Shown here piece by piece: positions 1 to 12,079 of a DNA stretch of 64,000 bases. Each line of letters opens with the position of its first letter. Position 1 is the first letter of the stretch. The translations under genes were made by a program, and so were the position numbers. The notes under the pieces were generated by a model that ran no database searches, was not told where the DNA came from, and saw only the letters and a program-made list of their open reading frames with translations. This DNA comes from Escarpia spicata (taxonomy: Eukaryota; Annelida; Polychaeta; Sabellida; Siboglinidae): assembly GCA_963995525.1 (NCBI GenBank), contig OZ023211.1, forward strand, positions 906,598 through 970,597, given 5' to 3'.

Positions 1-1857
1 GCTAGACATTGGCATCCCATCAAACCACACTGTCAATGACTGTTAGACATTGGTGTCCCATCAAACCTCACTGTCAACGACTGTTAGACATTGGTGTCCC
101 ATCAAACCACACTGTCAACGACTGTTAGACATTGGTGTCCCATCAAACCACACTGTCAACGACTGTTAGACATTGATATCCCATCAAACCACATTATCAA
201 CGACTGTTAGACATTGGTGTCCCATCAAACCACACTGACAACGACTGTTAGACATTGGTGTCCCATCAAACCACACTGTCAACGACTGTTAGACATTGGT
301 GTCCCATCAAACCACACTGACAACGACTGTTAGACATTGGTGTCCCATCAAACCACACTGTCAACGACTGTTAGACATTGGTGTCCCATCAAACCACACT
401 GTCAACGACTGTTAGACATTGATGTCCCATCAAACCACACTGTCAACGACTGTTAGACATTGGTGTCCCATCAAACCACACTGTCAACGACTGTTAGACA
501 TTGGTGTCCCATCAAACCACACTGTCAACGACTGTTAGACATTGGTGTCCCATCAAACCACACTGTCAACGACTGTTAGACATTGGTGTCCCATCAAACC
601 ACACTGTCAACGACTGTTAGACATTGGTGTCCCATCAAACCACACTGACAACGACTGTTAGACATTGGTGTCCCATCAAACCACACTGTCAACGACTGTT
701 AGACATTGGTGTCCCATCAAACCACACTGTCAACGACTGTTAGACATTGATGTCCCATCAAACCACACTGTCAACGACTGTTAGACATTGGTGTCCCATC
801 AAACCACACTGTCAACGACTGTTAGACATTGATATCCCATCAAACCACATTATCAACGACTGTTAGACATTGGTGTCCCATCAAACCACACTGACAACGA
901 CTGTTAGACATTGGTGTCCCATCAAACCACACTGTCAACGACTGTTAGACATTGGTGTCCCATCAAACCACACTGACAACGACTGTTAGACATTGGTGTC
1001 CCATCAAACCACACTGTCAACGACTTTTAGACATTGGTGTCCCATCAAACCACACTGTCAACGACTGTTAGACATTGATGTCCCATCAAACCACACTGTC
1101 AACGACTGTTAGACATTGGTGTCCCATCAAACCACACTGTCAACGACTGTTAGACATTGGTGTCCCATCAAACCACACTGTCAACGACTGTTAGACATTG
1201 GTGTCCCATCAAACCACACTGTCAACGACTGTTAGACATTGGTGTCCCATCAAACCACACTGTCAACGACTGTTAGACATTGGTGTCCCATCAAACCACA
1301 CTGTCAACGACTGTTAGACATTGGTGTCCCATCAAACCACACTGTCAACGACTGTTAGACATTGGTGTACCATCAAACCACACTGTCAACGACTGTTAGA
1401 CTTTGGTGTCCCATCAAACCACACTGTCAACGACTGTTAGACATTGGTGTCCCATCAAACCACACTGTCAACGACTGTTAGACATTGGTGTCCCATCAAA
1501 CCACACTGTCAACGACTGTTAGACATTGGTGTCCCATCAAACCTCACTGTCAACGACTGTTAGACATTGGTGTCCCATCAAACCACACTGTCAACGACTG
1601 TTAGACATTGGTGTCCCATCAAACCACACTGTCAACGACTGTTAGACATTGATATCCCATCAAACCACACTGTCAACGACTGTTAGACATTGATATCCCA
1701 TCAAACCACACTGTCAACGACTGTTAGACATTGATATCCCATCAAACCTCACTGTCAACGACTGTTAGACATTGATATCCCATCAAACCACACTGTCAAC
1801 GACTGTTAGACATTGGTGTACCATCAAACCACACTGTCAACGACTGCTAGACATTGG
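1..1857. repeat. 41-bp satellite array, about 45 copies, with higher-order structure
   Basis: The unit contains ttagacattggtgtcccatc and accacactgtcaacgact; spacing between copies is 41 bases. The array is cut by the window start and ends at 1857. Diagnostic variants (gatatc plus attatc, ctgaca, gatgtc) recur at an offset of exactly 656 bases, which is 16 units, and some at 328 bases (8 units). Confidence 0.97.
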
Positions 1858-2082
1858 TGTCACTCTTATCTACGGCCAAATTATTTGCTATGGAACTACT
1901 TACTAACTAATTAATCACTCCTATGGGTATCATTAAATCTCCATTCCCACTTGATTTCAACAATCGCAAGTAAGAAGTATTGGTGAAATATGTAATGAGT
2001 GAATAGTCCAGATACCATGTGCTACATAAAGAAATAATTTTTTTTTACAATTTTAAAATAATCGACTTTGATTGTTAGATTG

Positions 2083-2240
2083 CTAACCTGCAGAACTGTG
2101 AATAGTGTTACGTTACTTATAGTGTACATCGGCAACCTGCAGAACTGTGAATAGTGTTACGTTACTTATAGTGTACATCGGCAACCTGCAGAACTGTGAA
2201 TAGTGTTACGTTACTTTGTTACGTTACTTATAGTGTGTAC
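2083..2240. repeat. 49-bp tandem repeat, three copies
   Basis: The motif aacctgcagaactgtgaata recurs at about 2084, 2133 and 2182. The last copy has a small internal duplication of gttacgttac. Confidence 0.9.
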
Positions 2241-2879
2241 ATTGGTTTAACATTTTAATTTCTGCCTCCAGGAGTTGCATTATAACTCAGCATTCAAGAT
2301 GACTAATAGAACACATTCCATTCTCTTATAGGGCTCATTCATCACAGAAATGCAAACCGTTCTTCAGGTGGTTTAAACATATTTACAATTCAACGCTGCA
2401 GCATTATTCCATGGTAGGTGGCGAATAAAGCTACATAATATTGGCGAATCACTGACAATCTGTGTGTGTAATCCTTGCAAGCTGTTTGCATGCATGTGCC
2501 ATTCCGCAAGTCTATTAATTGCCACTATTTACCAACAAATACCCTACCTCAGACGTACTTTTTCTCTACTGTCATTTGCAGTCATTAATGTAATTTAGCA
2601 AGCATATCATTCGGGGTATGTTTAAAACCATTCTATTTTAACCTAATAAAAATAATTGTATTTATATTTGTTTAGAAACAAAATTTATTTGATATATGTA
2701 TATATTATTATATATAATATTCATGTGTGTATATGACAAATGACAAAGTTCAAACTTGATTACCATTAACTGTGAAAAAAATTACCTTTCACTGACATTT
2801 GAAGAAACTTCAAAGTCAACAGCCTAAATAGCACAATACCATCTTTTAAAATTAAGATTAATAATCTATCAGCCAAGTT
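2241..2879. other. AT-rich intronic stretch, nothing recognised
   Basis: There is no open frame of note and no recognised repeat, apart from a short TA-rich tract near 2695-2720. Confidence 0.6.
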
Positions 2880-3320
2880 GATAATGTCCCTGTCAGCATG
2901 ATGACAACATCAACACAGCCAAACCAGACAGTGACATTTATTACCAAGTAACATTTGTGACAACTACAACTGGTGACAATGTCAGTATGATAAGAATGTT
3001 ACAGTGCAGAAAGACAATCCAGTGATGATGATTTCATATTGTCACACTGACAAATACTGATATAATATCTGACAATATCTCAACATTGTGTGATTACAAA
3101 TATAATGTGACAATGACATTGCCAGTATTGTGACAATGACCCTGTCATTGTAGTATTGTATGTGTCAACATGGCACACTTTGACTGATCACAGACACCAT
3201 GTCTGCAATACCAACAGATGACACAATCAGTGTCACGATATGTCAACATTGTCACCACATCATACTGTGACTGTTATCGTCACAACAACAGCCTCATCAC
3301 TACCTTGACGGTTGCAGAAA
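2880..3320. repeat. Degenerate TGACA/TGTCA-rich low-complexity region
   Basis: The stretch is densely packed with tgaca, gtcac, caatgtc and their complements, without a fixed period. It may be a decayed minisatellite. The gtcaa/tgaca words echo those in the neighbouring arrays at 1-1857 and 10660-11005. Confidence 0.5.
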
Positions 3321-3826
3321 CTTCCAGAAACATAAGTACATTATCTGGTTCATTTCGCTAAAATGTAAAACACCAAAAATCTAAATTTAGATGCACACAT
3401 CGGCTATGAAATTTCTCAGCAGGCAGTAATTGTAGCTATTGGTCTCAACGGAGTCGTTAGAAGATGTTGTCCGCATTCAGTAAGCCATTAAATGATGCAT
3501 GAATTGCTACTGTGTTCCAACGACAAATGGAAGCTATCTCCCTGCGGTGATTTCCTAGATCGTCCTATTAGAAATGTCATTTGTTTTAAAAATACCCACA
3601 TGTCGCTATCATTGGGAAGAGAAAGTGGCAGAAATTACTCATAGTGTTCAATCAAGCCCATCCATCTATATTCATATCTAGTGTATTGACACCCAGGTGA
3701 TTCTAGTTCAGTTACTGCTACTTCTCATCTATTCTTGCTATAAACCGAGGAAGTTTTGTTACATTTTGTAGTACCACAGAGCCTGGATACTAGGGGTGAC
3801 TGTTGGGTAGTTTAACTATTGTGGTA

Positions 3827-3858
3827 GTACTGCAATAGTTGTACTACTATTGCAGTAC
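3827..3858. repeat. 13-bp perfect inverted repeat with 6-base loop
   Basis: gtactgcaatagt at 3827-3839 is the exact reverse complement of actattgcagtac at 3846-3858. It sits in a stretch rich in atagta and tagtac words, similar in vocabulary to 49600-49965. Confidence 0.85.
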
Positions 3859-4239
3859 TATTGTGATAGTATCGTAACTATTATGTTGTCATGGTGACAG
3901 TATCATGGAATAGCAAACAATCAGGAAAACAACTGACAATTAAATTTACATTTTAACTTCAATCTAACTTCAGATTTTTTTCAGGTTCATACATTTCAGA
4001 AAACAAGTTCTGTAATGAAGAAATCACTACTGCTGAGTAGCGACAAAGATGACTGAAAACAAAGTGAACAGTTCTAGAAACTCTTCCATATACATGTATG
4101 TGACAACTACTGCGACTCACGACACAGCCTTGAAGTGTTCCCCTACCAATAATCATTCCGTTCAGCAGCTTTCTTTCAATTACGATACATATCTTCTCAC
4201 TCTGGTATGTTGCCTCCTGGGCAAAGACCAGGCATATGT

Positions 4240-4420
4240 CATGTAGGCCAAATTGTCTCCAGGTCACCATCTGTACATTAGGCCATCACCTCTTGCAAGG
4301 TCAACTGTCCTGTCTCTGTCATTCTAACTTAGTCAACCACACTTCATGTTGGCCATCCAAGGTTGTCTGGCAATGTTATTTTTGGTCTTCCTCCACCTCT
4401 TTTAATTGCTATCAATTTTC
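4240..4420 (-). pseudogene. Possible LINE C-terminal remnant
   Basis: On the minus strand the peptide KRGGGRPKITLPDNLGW is followed, after stops, by a tract resembling the (R)GRP-K-x-W-x-DN-...-W...DR pattern at the end of many LINE-encoded proteins. Several stops interrupt it. This is weak evidence; the surrounding 3300-5640 shows no other recognisable gene. Confidence 0.35.
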
Positions 4421-4925
4421 CCCTCTAATATCACCATTGGATTCTTTCTTGTCAGACCAAAGTCTGTGAACTGTATTTTATTGGAAAAGTTGTTTTTTAT
4501 TTTAACGTCTATGTGTAGAATTTGTCAATTACAATTCAAAATAATGTCCTTAAAGAATGTCCATATGACACATTGTTCTCAGTTTCACTACAGAACACGA
4601 CTTGCACTGTCTCAATAATTGTTCAAACAGTTTGCATAAATTGAAGTGTGTCTCACCAGTCATATTTTATTTTACATTGCTTCATATGTTTTATTCTCAC
4701 CCTTGGCCCATTTCGGGTGGGGGTGACATCTGTGACTCGCTCTATTCTGATTGTTCGATCCAAATATTCAGCAAGTTTTGTTCATCCCTCTCCTTTCAAA
4801 ACGTCTCTATGAACACACTGTATCTTCACATTAAGTTGGGTTTCTTCTGTTTTTGCTCCTCTTGTTTTGTCAATCTTTCCTCTCTCCGTCTTTGTCAATC
4901 TTTCCTCTCTCCGTCTTTCTTCTTA

Positions 4926-4971
4926 CATGAAGAAATATCTGAAAATGTTTATTTTCAGATATTTCTTCATG
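4926..4971. repeat. Perfect 21-bp hairpin with 4-base loop
   Basis: Left arm 4926-4946 (catgaagaaatatctgaaaa then t) and right arm 4951-4971 are exact reverse complements, separated by gttt. The stem is too short for a normal animal microRNA precursor. It may be a cruciform or the relic of an inverted duplication. Confidence 0.9.
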
Positions 4972-5639
4972 CAATCTCTTCTCTAAATTTTTTGCTTTTA
5001 TTTTTATATGTAACATATTTGTGGGACATATATATCTTAAGGGCACCCCCAGTGCTCAGACTGGATATTTCCAGCATTGCTCTAAAAGCTAACCTGAGAC
5101 TAAACTGTCTGAGTAAAGGAAAAGTATAGGTTTGTCTCTGACAGCACTAAGACCATCATTTTACCCGAGGCACCTTGTCTGGAATGGATATCTTATACAT
5201 TTCACTGATCGAAGGCCTATTTATATTTCTAAAAACCTTCCTGTTATGTAATACCTCCTTCACACAGGTGGCTACTGCACTGTAAGCTAAACAATCTTCT
5301 GGATAATATTTTTTTTTTTCTGGGGGCTCCTAAGATAGCGATCAGTTTTTATTTTAATAGGAGTCTCCCATTCCACAGCAACTGTTTTCTTTCCTTTTGT
5401 TGCAAAAGGTATACTGTATTCTGTCGATTACATATTTTCAGTTGTATTGTATCTTTCACATTTCAATATTACTGCATGTGCCGGTATGTGTGTATATGTA
5501 TGTAATATGTGTATATAAATACATAATTTGTATTTTTTTAATGCTGTTGGGAAAATAAAAGTATCCTTATCTGGTGTATACAGTGTTGTAGGGTATAAAC
5601 ATTCATCTATATATTAATAGACTAATTTGGGATCATCTC
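4972..5639. other. Intronic stretch without recognised genes
   Basis: A 175-codon plus-strand open frame at 4602-5129 reads through low-complexity Phe/Leu/Ser-rich sequence with no recognisable domain, and I do not regard it as a gene. Short T-runs and gtatatgtat words are the only structure seen. Confidence 0.5.
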
Positions 5640-6410
5640 CCCTCGGCACCAAGGTCCATTCACCTCTTTCTATGGTCATTTACTTCCTTGGTCCATTGTA
5701 AGTGTATCTCACCCAGGCACCAAGATCCACTCGCCTCTTTCTGTGATCATTTACTTCCTTGGTCCATTGTAAGTGTATCTCACCCAGGCACCAAGATCCA
5801 CTCGCCTCTTTCTGTGATCATTTACTTCCTTGGTCCATTGTAAGTGTATTTCACCCAGGCACCAAGGTCCACTCGCCTCCTTCTGTGACCATTTACTTCC
5901 TTGGACCATTGTAAGTGTATCTCCCCCAGGCACCAAGGTCTATTCACCTCTTTCTATGGTCATTTACTTCCTTGGACCATTGTAAGTGTATCCCCCCAGA
6001 CACCAAGGTCCACACGCCTCTTTCTGTGATCATTTACTTCCTTGGACCATTGTAAGTGTATCTCCCCCAGGCGGCAAGGTCCATTCGCCTCTTTCTGTGA
6101 TAATTTACTTCCTTGGACCATTGTAAATGTATCTCCCCCAGGCACCAAGATCCACTCGCGTCTTTCTATGGTCATTTACTTCCTTGGACCATTGTAAGTG
6201 TATCTCCCCAGGCACCAAGGTCCACTCGCCTCTTTCTGTGATAATTTATTTCCTTGGACCATTGTAAGTGTATCTCCCCAGGCACCAAGGTCCACCCGCC
6301 TCTTTCTGTGATCATTTACTTCCTTGGACCATTGTAAGTGTATCTCACCCAGGCACCAAGGTCCACTCGCCTCTTAATTTCTGTGGTCATTTACTTCCTT
6401 GGACCATTCG
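5640..6410. repeat. 71-bp minisatellite, about 11 copies
   Basis: The unit contains tttacttccttggaccattg and caggcaccaaggtccactcg. agtgtatctc recurs at 5701 and 5772. Copies differ by point changes and small indels. Confidence 0.95.
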
Positions 6411-8699
6411 CCTCAAACCTACCAACTGACAATGTTTTTTTCCAGAAAACACAACAATAGTTATTTATTTACTTTTTGGTGGACAAATTAAATGGCGAGA
6501 CATTCTAAGGAGGGCGCCACCATGGCATTGTTAGATTTACCATGAAATGATTGTAGGCAGCATACAATGATGTAATTGGCAACGGCAGAGATGAATTGGT
6601 CAGCAGGAACAGATTTAAGACTCACATACGGTGATGATGATAGCTACTGCCCAAGGTTTGTTGGTCCACGGGATGTAACAGGTTGGTTGTAGCTAATTCC
6701 CTAACACTTCCAGTGGTAGTGGTGGTCAGTGTTTGGAGCAACTGGCTGTCGGTCGATCGAAAGTACAGCAGATGGTTTCTACCTACCACCATTTTGAAGC
6801 TAGTGAATTTTTTTGACTCCTCTTTGCCCTTGTCTTTCTGAGGAATTAGTGTTTTATTTAAGAATTGAATAATACAGAGCATAAATTAAAGACAACAAAT
6901 AATGCAAGACACCAAGACAGACATTGATCTCTTCTACCTGGTGTATGTGCCAGGGGGCATAACAGATCCCACTCAGGAAACTGGACACAATCCGTTGCAG
7001 AGGATCACTAACTCTAGAGGACACTTTGAAAGAAACCATCAGTCCTGTTGCCGAAATTAAAAGTATTTTATTTCAATTATCTTGTAATTATCATTATGAT
7101 GTTCTCATATCCCACATTGAGACAACCCCTAGTTTCGACACTGCTTACTGTATGTAATACCAAGTAGGCGCAACAGTAGTTCTTGTAGGTGTCCTATTGA
7201 AATTTCCTGCATCTTAAATCACGGCTGTACTGCGTAGTTACATGAACAAATCTGACTATAGATAGCCTGCGTGCATGCGTGCGAGCATGCGCGTGTGCAC
7301 GGCCATCGACATCTCTGAACATCCAAAGGTAACAAGGCCGGGAATTGTGTCGAATCCAATGCTATACAATGTTGTTCCTGCCCTGGTCACACATACAGGC
7401 AGCAGACTGTGATGATCGGCACAGACGTGAGACAACAGCGAGACGATGCAGGTAATCCCCCTGGAGTGAGGTCGGTGCAACATTTCACGCCTGAAACGGT
7501 TCACTCAAACAGAGGTATCGTTTACAGCGCATGTCCCTAATTACACTCAACCACTGACATCTTTATGTCTGTTCGAGAGAGGTAGGAGGGCACTACAAAA
7601 GTACTGGACTACCATCGTCCCTGGTGGGGCATCACAGGTGGGAAAGAGCATACACAGGCCCACAACAGCTACCCTACAGACACTGGCTGCACATGGACAT
7701 ATTTATTTGCCGCTAAGTCCAGGGTGAGGCTGGCATCAACTGGTCCTCGATTGTTTTCTGTTTTCTGTTGCTGATCCTGTTTCACTGCTGTCTCCACCAC
7801 ACGTCTCCACCTCCCCATCTCTCACTCTCCACATATACAGAACTGCAAACTAGATAAAGTGACACACTTGTCTCTGTGGTGGCACAGCAATACCAGGACA
7901 GACTTAGAGCCATTGCCAGTACATCTAGAGTCCTTGCAGACTCACTGCGCTGAAATAGCAATGCCAAGTCACAATTCTAATAGGAAAAGCTTCCAGCAAG
8001 TAACATTTAGAGCCACTGTGAATCTTTTCTTCCCTCTTCACCCTGGCTGGATGGCGATGACATCACTACATCTGTTCCATTCTCCACCAGTCGGCGCCAC
8101 CTACCATGATCCTCCGTCCTTCTCTTACCTGCCATCTTGAGATCTTTCACCATTATCTCTCAATCTTAATTTTTTTCTTCTTTTCTCATTCTATCCCCTC
8201 TTTTGTTTTTGATTTCTCTGTCAGTCTCTACTCATTCTTCTTCTGATATCAATGTTCTGCCCGACTCAGTCTCATCCCAACTACCTTCATTTTCAGGTAG
8301 AGCCAATCTCACTATAAGTCAACTCTTGAATTTACAGATTGTCTTCATTGTAATATTTAGAGCAGTAAAACCATCTCTGCACAGGCAACCAAGAGAACCA
8401 TTGTAAGTATACAGATAGAGAACTCAAATTTCACAGACGCTGCCATGAGAGCGATCCAGTCTTTGAAGCTCGTTCTTGCTGAATAAATCCACAGAATTGC
8501 AATTCCGCAGTCGACAGCACTAACAAGTCGCACATACATAGCAAGCACATCACATACAGCTCATGCAAAGTTGGTGGCCTCGAAGCAAAACAGCTAAATT
8601 GGGCAAAATCAAATTTCCTGCAAAAATGCCCACCGCCTAAATGCAACTGGTGGCAAAGTTGAAATATGAAATCTGACTGGGATCTGATTGAGTGCATTA
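6411..8699. other. Intronic stretch, mostly unclassified
   Basis: No host exon was recognised. The piece at about 6885-7030 (accaagacag, taacagatcccac, cacaatcc) shares short segments with the SINE-like body at 11690-11790, so an old related retroelement copy is possible. Positions 7260-7300 hold a short gcatgcgtgcg-rich patch. The remainder shows nothing I can name. Confidence 0.45.
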
Positions 8700-9060
8700 A
8701 TGAAATCAATAACCCTCATTGGCAAATTGACTGCGTGGCTTTCCTTTTGCCATCTCTCTATCCCGATCCCGTTTCTAGGGCAGTTTAACCGATCAGGGAC
8801 CTTTTAATGGGACAGCAGGGATCAGTCAGTGTTTGAATCTCCCTTCCACGTGTACAAGCAATCAGTAAGTGGTTTTTAAAGTGAACAGAAACCGGGCTCT
8901 GGAGGCCGTGATAGGACATTCAACTTTTTGGACTGTCTGAAAGTGTCTGTCTGGCGGCGACAATACAGCGCAATCAGGCGGGCGTTAAAAGGTTCAGGGG
9001 AGAGTTGTCGCCAACACTGTGGATAGAGGATGCTCGGAGGATGGATAAATGTACTGTGGG
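8700..9060. other. Unique CpG-bearing intronic stretch, candidate conserved non-coding element
   Basis: Non-repetitive sequence of mixed composition containing CpG-bearing words such as ggcggcgacaatacagcgc and ggcgggcgttaaaagg. It is unlike the AT-rich or repeat-filled neighbours. A cis-regulatory role is inference only. Confidence 0.3.
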
Positions 9061-10470
9061 TGAAGCAAAAAGACAGTCTAGAGAAGCAGGAAGACCTGTG
9101 GGGGTAGTATTAGGGTTAGAGAAGGAGGATGACCTGTGGGTTAGGGCTAGAGAAGGAGGATGACCTGTGGGGGTAGTATTATTTTTATGGCTAGAGAAGG
9201 AGGATGACCTGTAGGGGTAGTATTAGGGTTAGGGCTAGAGAAGGAGGATGACCTGTGGGGGTAGTATTACGGTTATGGCTAGAGAAGGAGGATGACCTGT
9301 GGGGGTAGTATTAGGGTTAGGGCTAGAGAAGGAGGATGACCTGTGAGGGTAGTATTAGGGTTAGGGCTAGAGAAGGAGGATGACCTGTGGGGTAGTATTA
9401 GGGTTAGAGAAGGAGGATGAACTGTGTGGGTAGTATTAGGGTTATGGCTAGAGAAGGAGGATGACCTGTGAGGGTAGTATTACGGTTATGGCTAGAGAAG
9501 GAGGATGACCTGTGAGGGTAGTATTAGGGTTAGGGCTAGAAAAGGAGGATGACCTGTGAGGGTAGTATTAGGGTTAGGGCTAGAGAAGGAGGATGACCTG
9601 TGAGAGTAGTATTAGGGTTAGGGCTAGAGAAGGAGGATGAACTGTGGGGGTAGTATTAGGGTTAGGGCTAGAGAAGGAGGATGAACTGTGGGGGTAGTAT
9701 TAGGGTTAGGGCTGGAGAAGGAGGATGACCTGTAGAGTAGTATTAGGGTTAGGGCTAGAGAAGGAGGATGAACTGTGCGGGTAGTATTAGGGTTAGGGCT
9801 AGAGAAGGAGGATGACCTGTGGGGGTAGTATTAGGGTTAGGGCTAGAGAAGGAGGATGAACTGTGCGGGTAGTATTAGGGTTAGGGCTAGAGAAGGAGGA
9901 TGACCTATGGGGGTAGTATTAGGGTTAGGGCTAGAGAAGGAGGATGACCTGTGGGGGTAGTATTAGGGTTAGGGCTAGAGAAGGAGGATGACCTGTGGGG
10001 GTAGTATTAGGGTTAGGGCTAGAGAAGGAGGATGAACTGTGGGGGTAGTATTAGGGTTAGAGAAGGAGGATGAACTGTGGGGTAGTATTAGGGTTAGGGC
10101 TAGAGAAGGAGGACGATCTGTGGGGGTAGTATTAGGGTTAGGGCTAGAGAAGGAGGACGAACTGTGGGGGTAGTATTAGGGTTAGGACTAGAGAAGGAGG
10201 ACGAACTGTGGGGGTAGTATTAGGGTTAGGGCTAGAGAAGGAGGACGACCTGTGGGGGTAGTATTAGGGTTAGGGCTACAGAAGGAGGATGACCTGTGGG
10301 GGTAGTATTAGGGTTAGGGCTAGAGAAGGAGGATGACCTGTGGGGGTAGTATTAGGGTTAGGGCTAGAGAAGGAGGATGACCTGTGGGGGTAGTATTAGG
10401 GTTAGGGCTAGATAAGGAGGATGAACTGTGGGGGTAGTGTTAGGGTTAGGGCTAGAGAAGGTAGTATTAG
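9060..10470. repeat. 44-bp minisatellite with telomere-like (TTAGGG)2 cores, about 31 copies
   Basis: The typical unit contains tattagggttagggctagag and aaggaggatgacctgtgggg; spacing is 44 bases (9961 to 10005). Some units lack the agggct segment and are shorter. It is interstitial, with unique DNA on both sides, so it is not a chromosome end. Confidence 0.95.
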
Positions 10471-10659
10471 GTCGCTGTTCTCCTCTTGTTCTCTGTCTGT
10501 CAGAGTGAGGCTGGACTAGATACTGGTCTGGTGTTTCCTTCCCCCTCACTCCAGCACAGGTGTCTCCACCAAGAGCTTCTTTTGCTCTAATTCCCCATTC
10601 CTCTCCTAATCCCTCCAAATAACTCCTTACACAGTCTCCCATGATTGTTGTTATTATAT

Positions 10660-11005
10660 GTCCTTTGTACTTACCTTGTCATGACACTGTCAATGACCCC
10701 TTATGTACTTACCTTGTCATGACACTGTCAATGACCTCTTATGTACTTACCTTGTCATGACACTGTCAATGACCCCCTTATGTACTTACCTTGTCATGAC
10801 ACTGTCAATGACCCCTCATGTACTTACCTTGTCATGACACTGTCAACGACCCCTTGTGTACTTACATTGTCATGACACTGTCAATGACCCCTCATGTACT
10901 TACCTTGTCATGACACTGTCAACGACCCCTTGTGTACTTACCTTGTCATGACACTGTCAATGACCCCTTATGCACTTACCTTATCATGACCCCTTTGTAC
11001 ATACC
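10660..11005. repeat. 38-bp minisatellite, about 9 copies
   Basis: The unit contains ttatgtacttaccttgtcat and gacactgtcaatgacccc; copies start 38 bases apart (10701, 10739). Some copies read cactgtcaacgac, a word shared with the 41-bp satellite at 1-1857. Confidence 0.93.
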
Positions 11006-11164
11006 TTGAAAAAGAAATACTGAAAAGGGGAAATATATTTTGTTTTTAAAATGATTAAGAAATCTGAACGACAGAACTGACTAAAATTAGCAAAGGGTCA
11101 CAGCTTAATATGCCAAGAGTCAAAGAAGAAGCAATAATTAATTAATCCCACTTTCAGAGTAAAC

Positions 11165-11890
11165 ATAGGCAAATAGTTGGGAGCAGTGGTTGTGCGGTTG
11201 AGAGCCGGACTGTTGATCGAGGGGACTGTGGTTGTGTGGTTGAGAGCCGGACTGTCAATCGAGGGGACGGTGGTTGAAGGGTTGAGAGCCGGACTGTCGA
11301 TCGAGGGGACTGTGGTTGTAGGGTTGAGAGCCGGACTGTCGATCGAGGGGACAGTGGTTGTAGGGTTGAGAGCCGGACTGTCAATCGAGGGGACAGTGGT
11401 TGTAGGGTTGAGAGCTGGACTGTCGATCGAAGGGACAGTGGATGTAGGGTTGAGAGCCGGACTGTCGATCGAGGGGACGATGGTTGTAGGGTTGAGAGCC
11501 GGACTGTCGATCGAGGGGACGATGGTTGTAGGGTTCAGAGCCGGACTGTCGATCAAGGGGGCAGTGGTTCGATTCCACCTGTCACTGTTTCAAAACTTAG
11601 GCAATTTTGTTCACCTTACGTTGCATAGGTCTTTCGGAAGTGAAACTAAAAGCCGTTGGTCCCTTCTATCTGGTCTCTATGTCAGGGGAAGTAACAGATC
11701 CCACACACAGGGTTAACAATGTAACCTGTCTTGGTGTCATAGAGTGGTGGTCTCTATCTCTAACCCACTGGATTGTGTTCCCAGCGGCCGGAGTTGCTTC
11801 CCAGTCAGGTGTGTGAGAGACGCCGGGCAGGTAGTGTAGGCAGTATATACACTGTATCATTGGACCCACTGGGTCCTATATGAATGTACA
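11165..11890 (+). mobile_element. tRNA-derived SINE with tandemly amplified head
   Basis: A tRNA-like head (ggttgagagccggactg, then gatcgagggg) ends in a box-B-like ggttcgattcc at 11566-11576. A non-tRNA body follows, running to about 11890 with an A/T-rich end. The head is present as nine extra 42-bp units. The 3' boundary and family are uncertain. Confidence 0.55.
11183..11569. repeat. 42-bp array built from a SINE tRNA-like head, nine units
   Basis: The first gcagtggtt is at 11183 and the last at 11561, 378 bases apart, exactly nine 42-base units. The first is followed by the head (tgcggttgagagcc) and the last by the box-B sequence (cgattccacc). This suggests expansion between two short gcagtggtt direct repeats inside the head. 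Because 42 is a multiple of three, long Gly/Leu/Ser-type open frames appear on both strands; they are by-products. Confidence 0.9.
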
Positions 11891-12079
11891 TTCATAAGCA
11901 AATAAACAGGGCTGAAATAAATATAGATAAATAATAGTTGTGGGCAGGCGTAATGCATCTGGTGAGAAATAAAAAGTGACGGCTAATAACGGATGAAACT
12001 GAAGGAGCAAAAATAAAAGAAATATATCAAGAGCAAACAGATACCTGGGCAAAGAATCATACATACACAAATTGCAAGA

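Noticed and set aside
1..1857. CRISPR-like regular array
   Set aside because: The units are contiguous with no unique spacers and lie in eukaryotic intron DNA; the same holds for all other arrays here.
4602..5129. 175-codon plus-strand open frame
   Set aside because: Composition is biased (Phe, Leu, Ser, Cys) and no domain is recognisable; it spans a perfect hairpin and pyrimidine-rich runs.
9060..10470. Chromosome end (telomere)
   Set aside because: Only two hexamers per 44-bp unit, and ordinary sequence continues on both sides.
11098..11716. Proline/serine-rich and Gly-Leu repeat proteins on opposite strands
   Set aside because: They arise from the 42-bp array derived from a SINE head.
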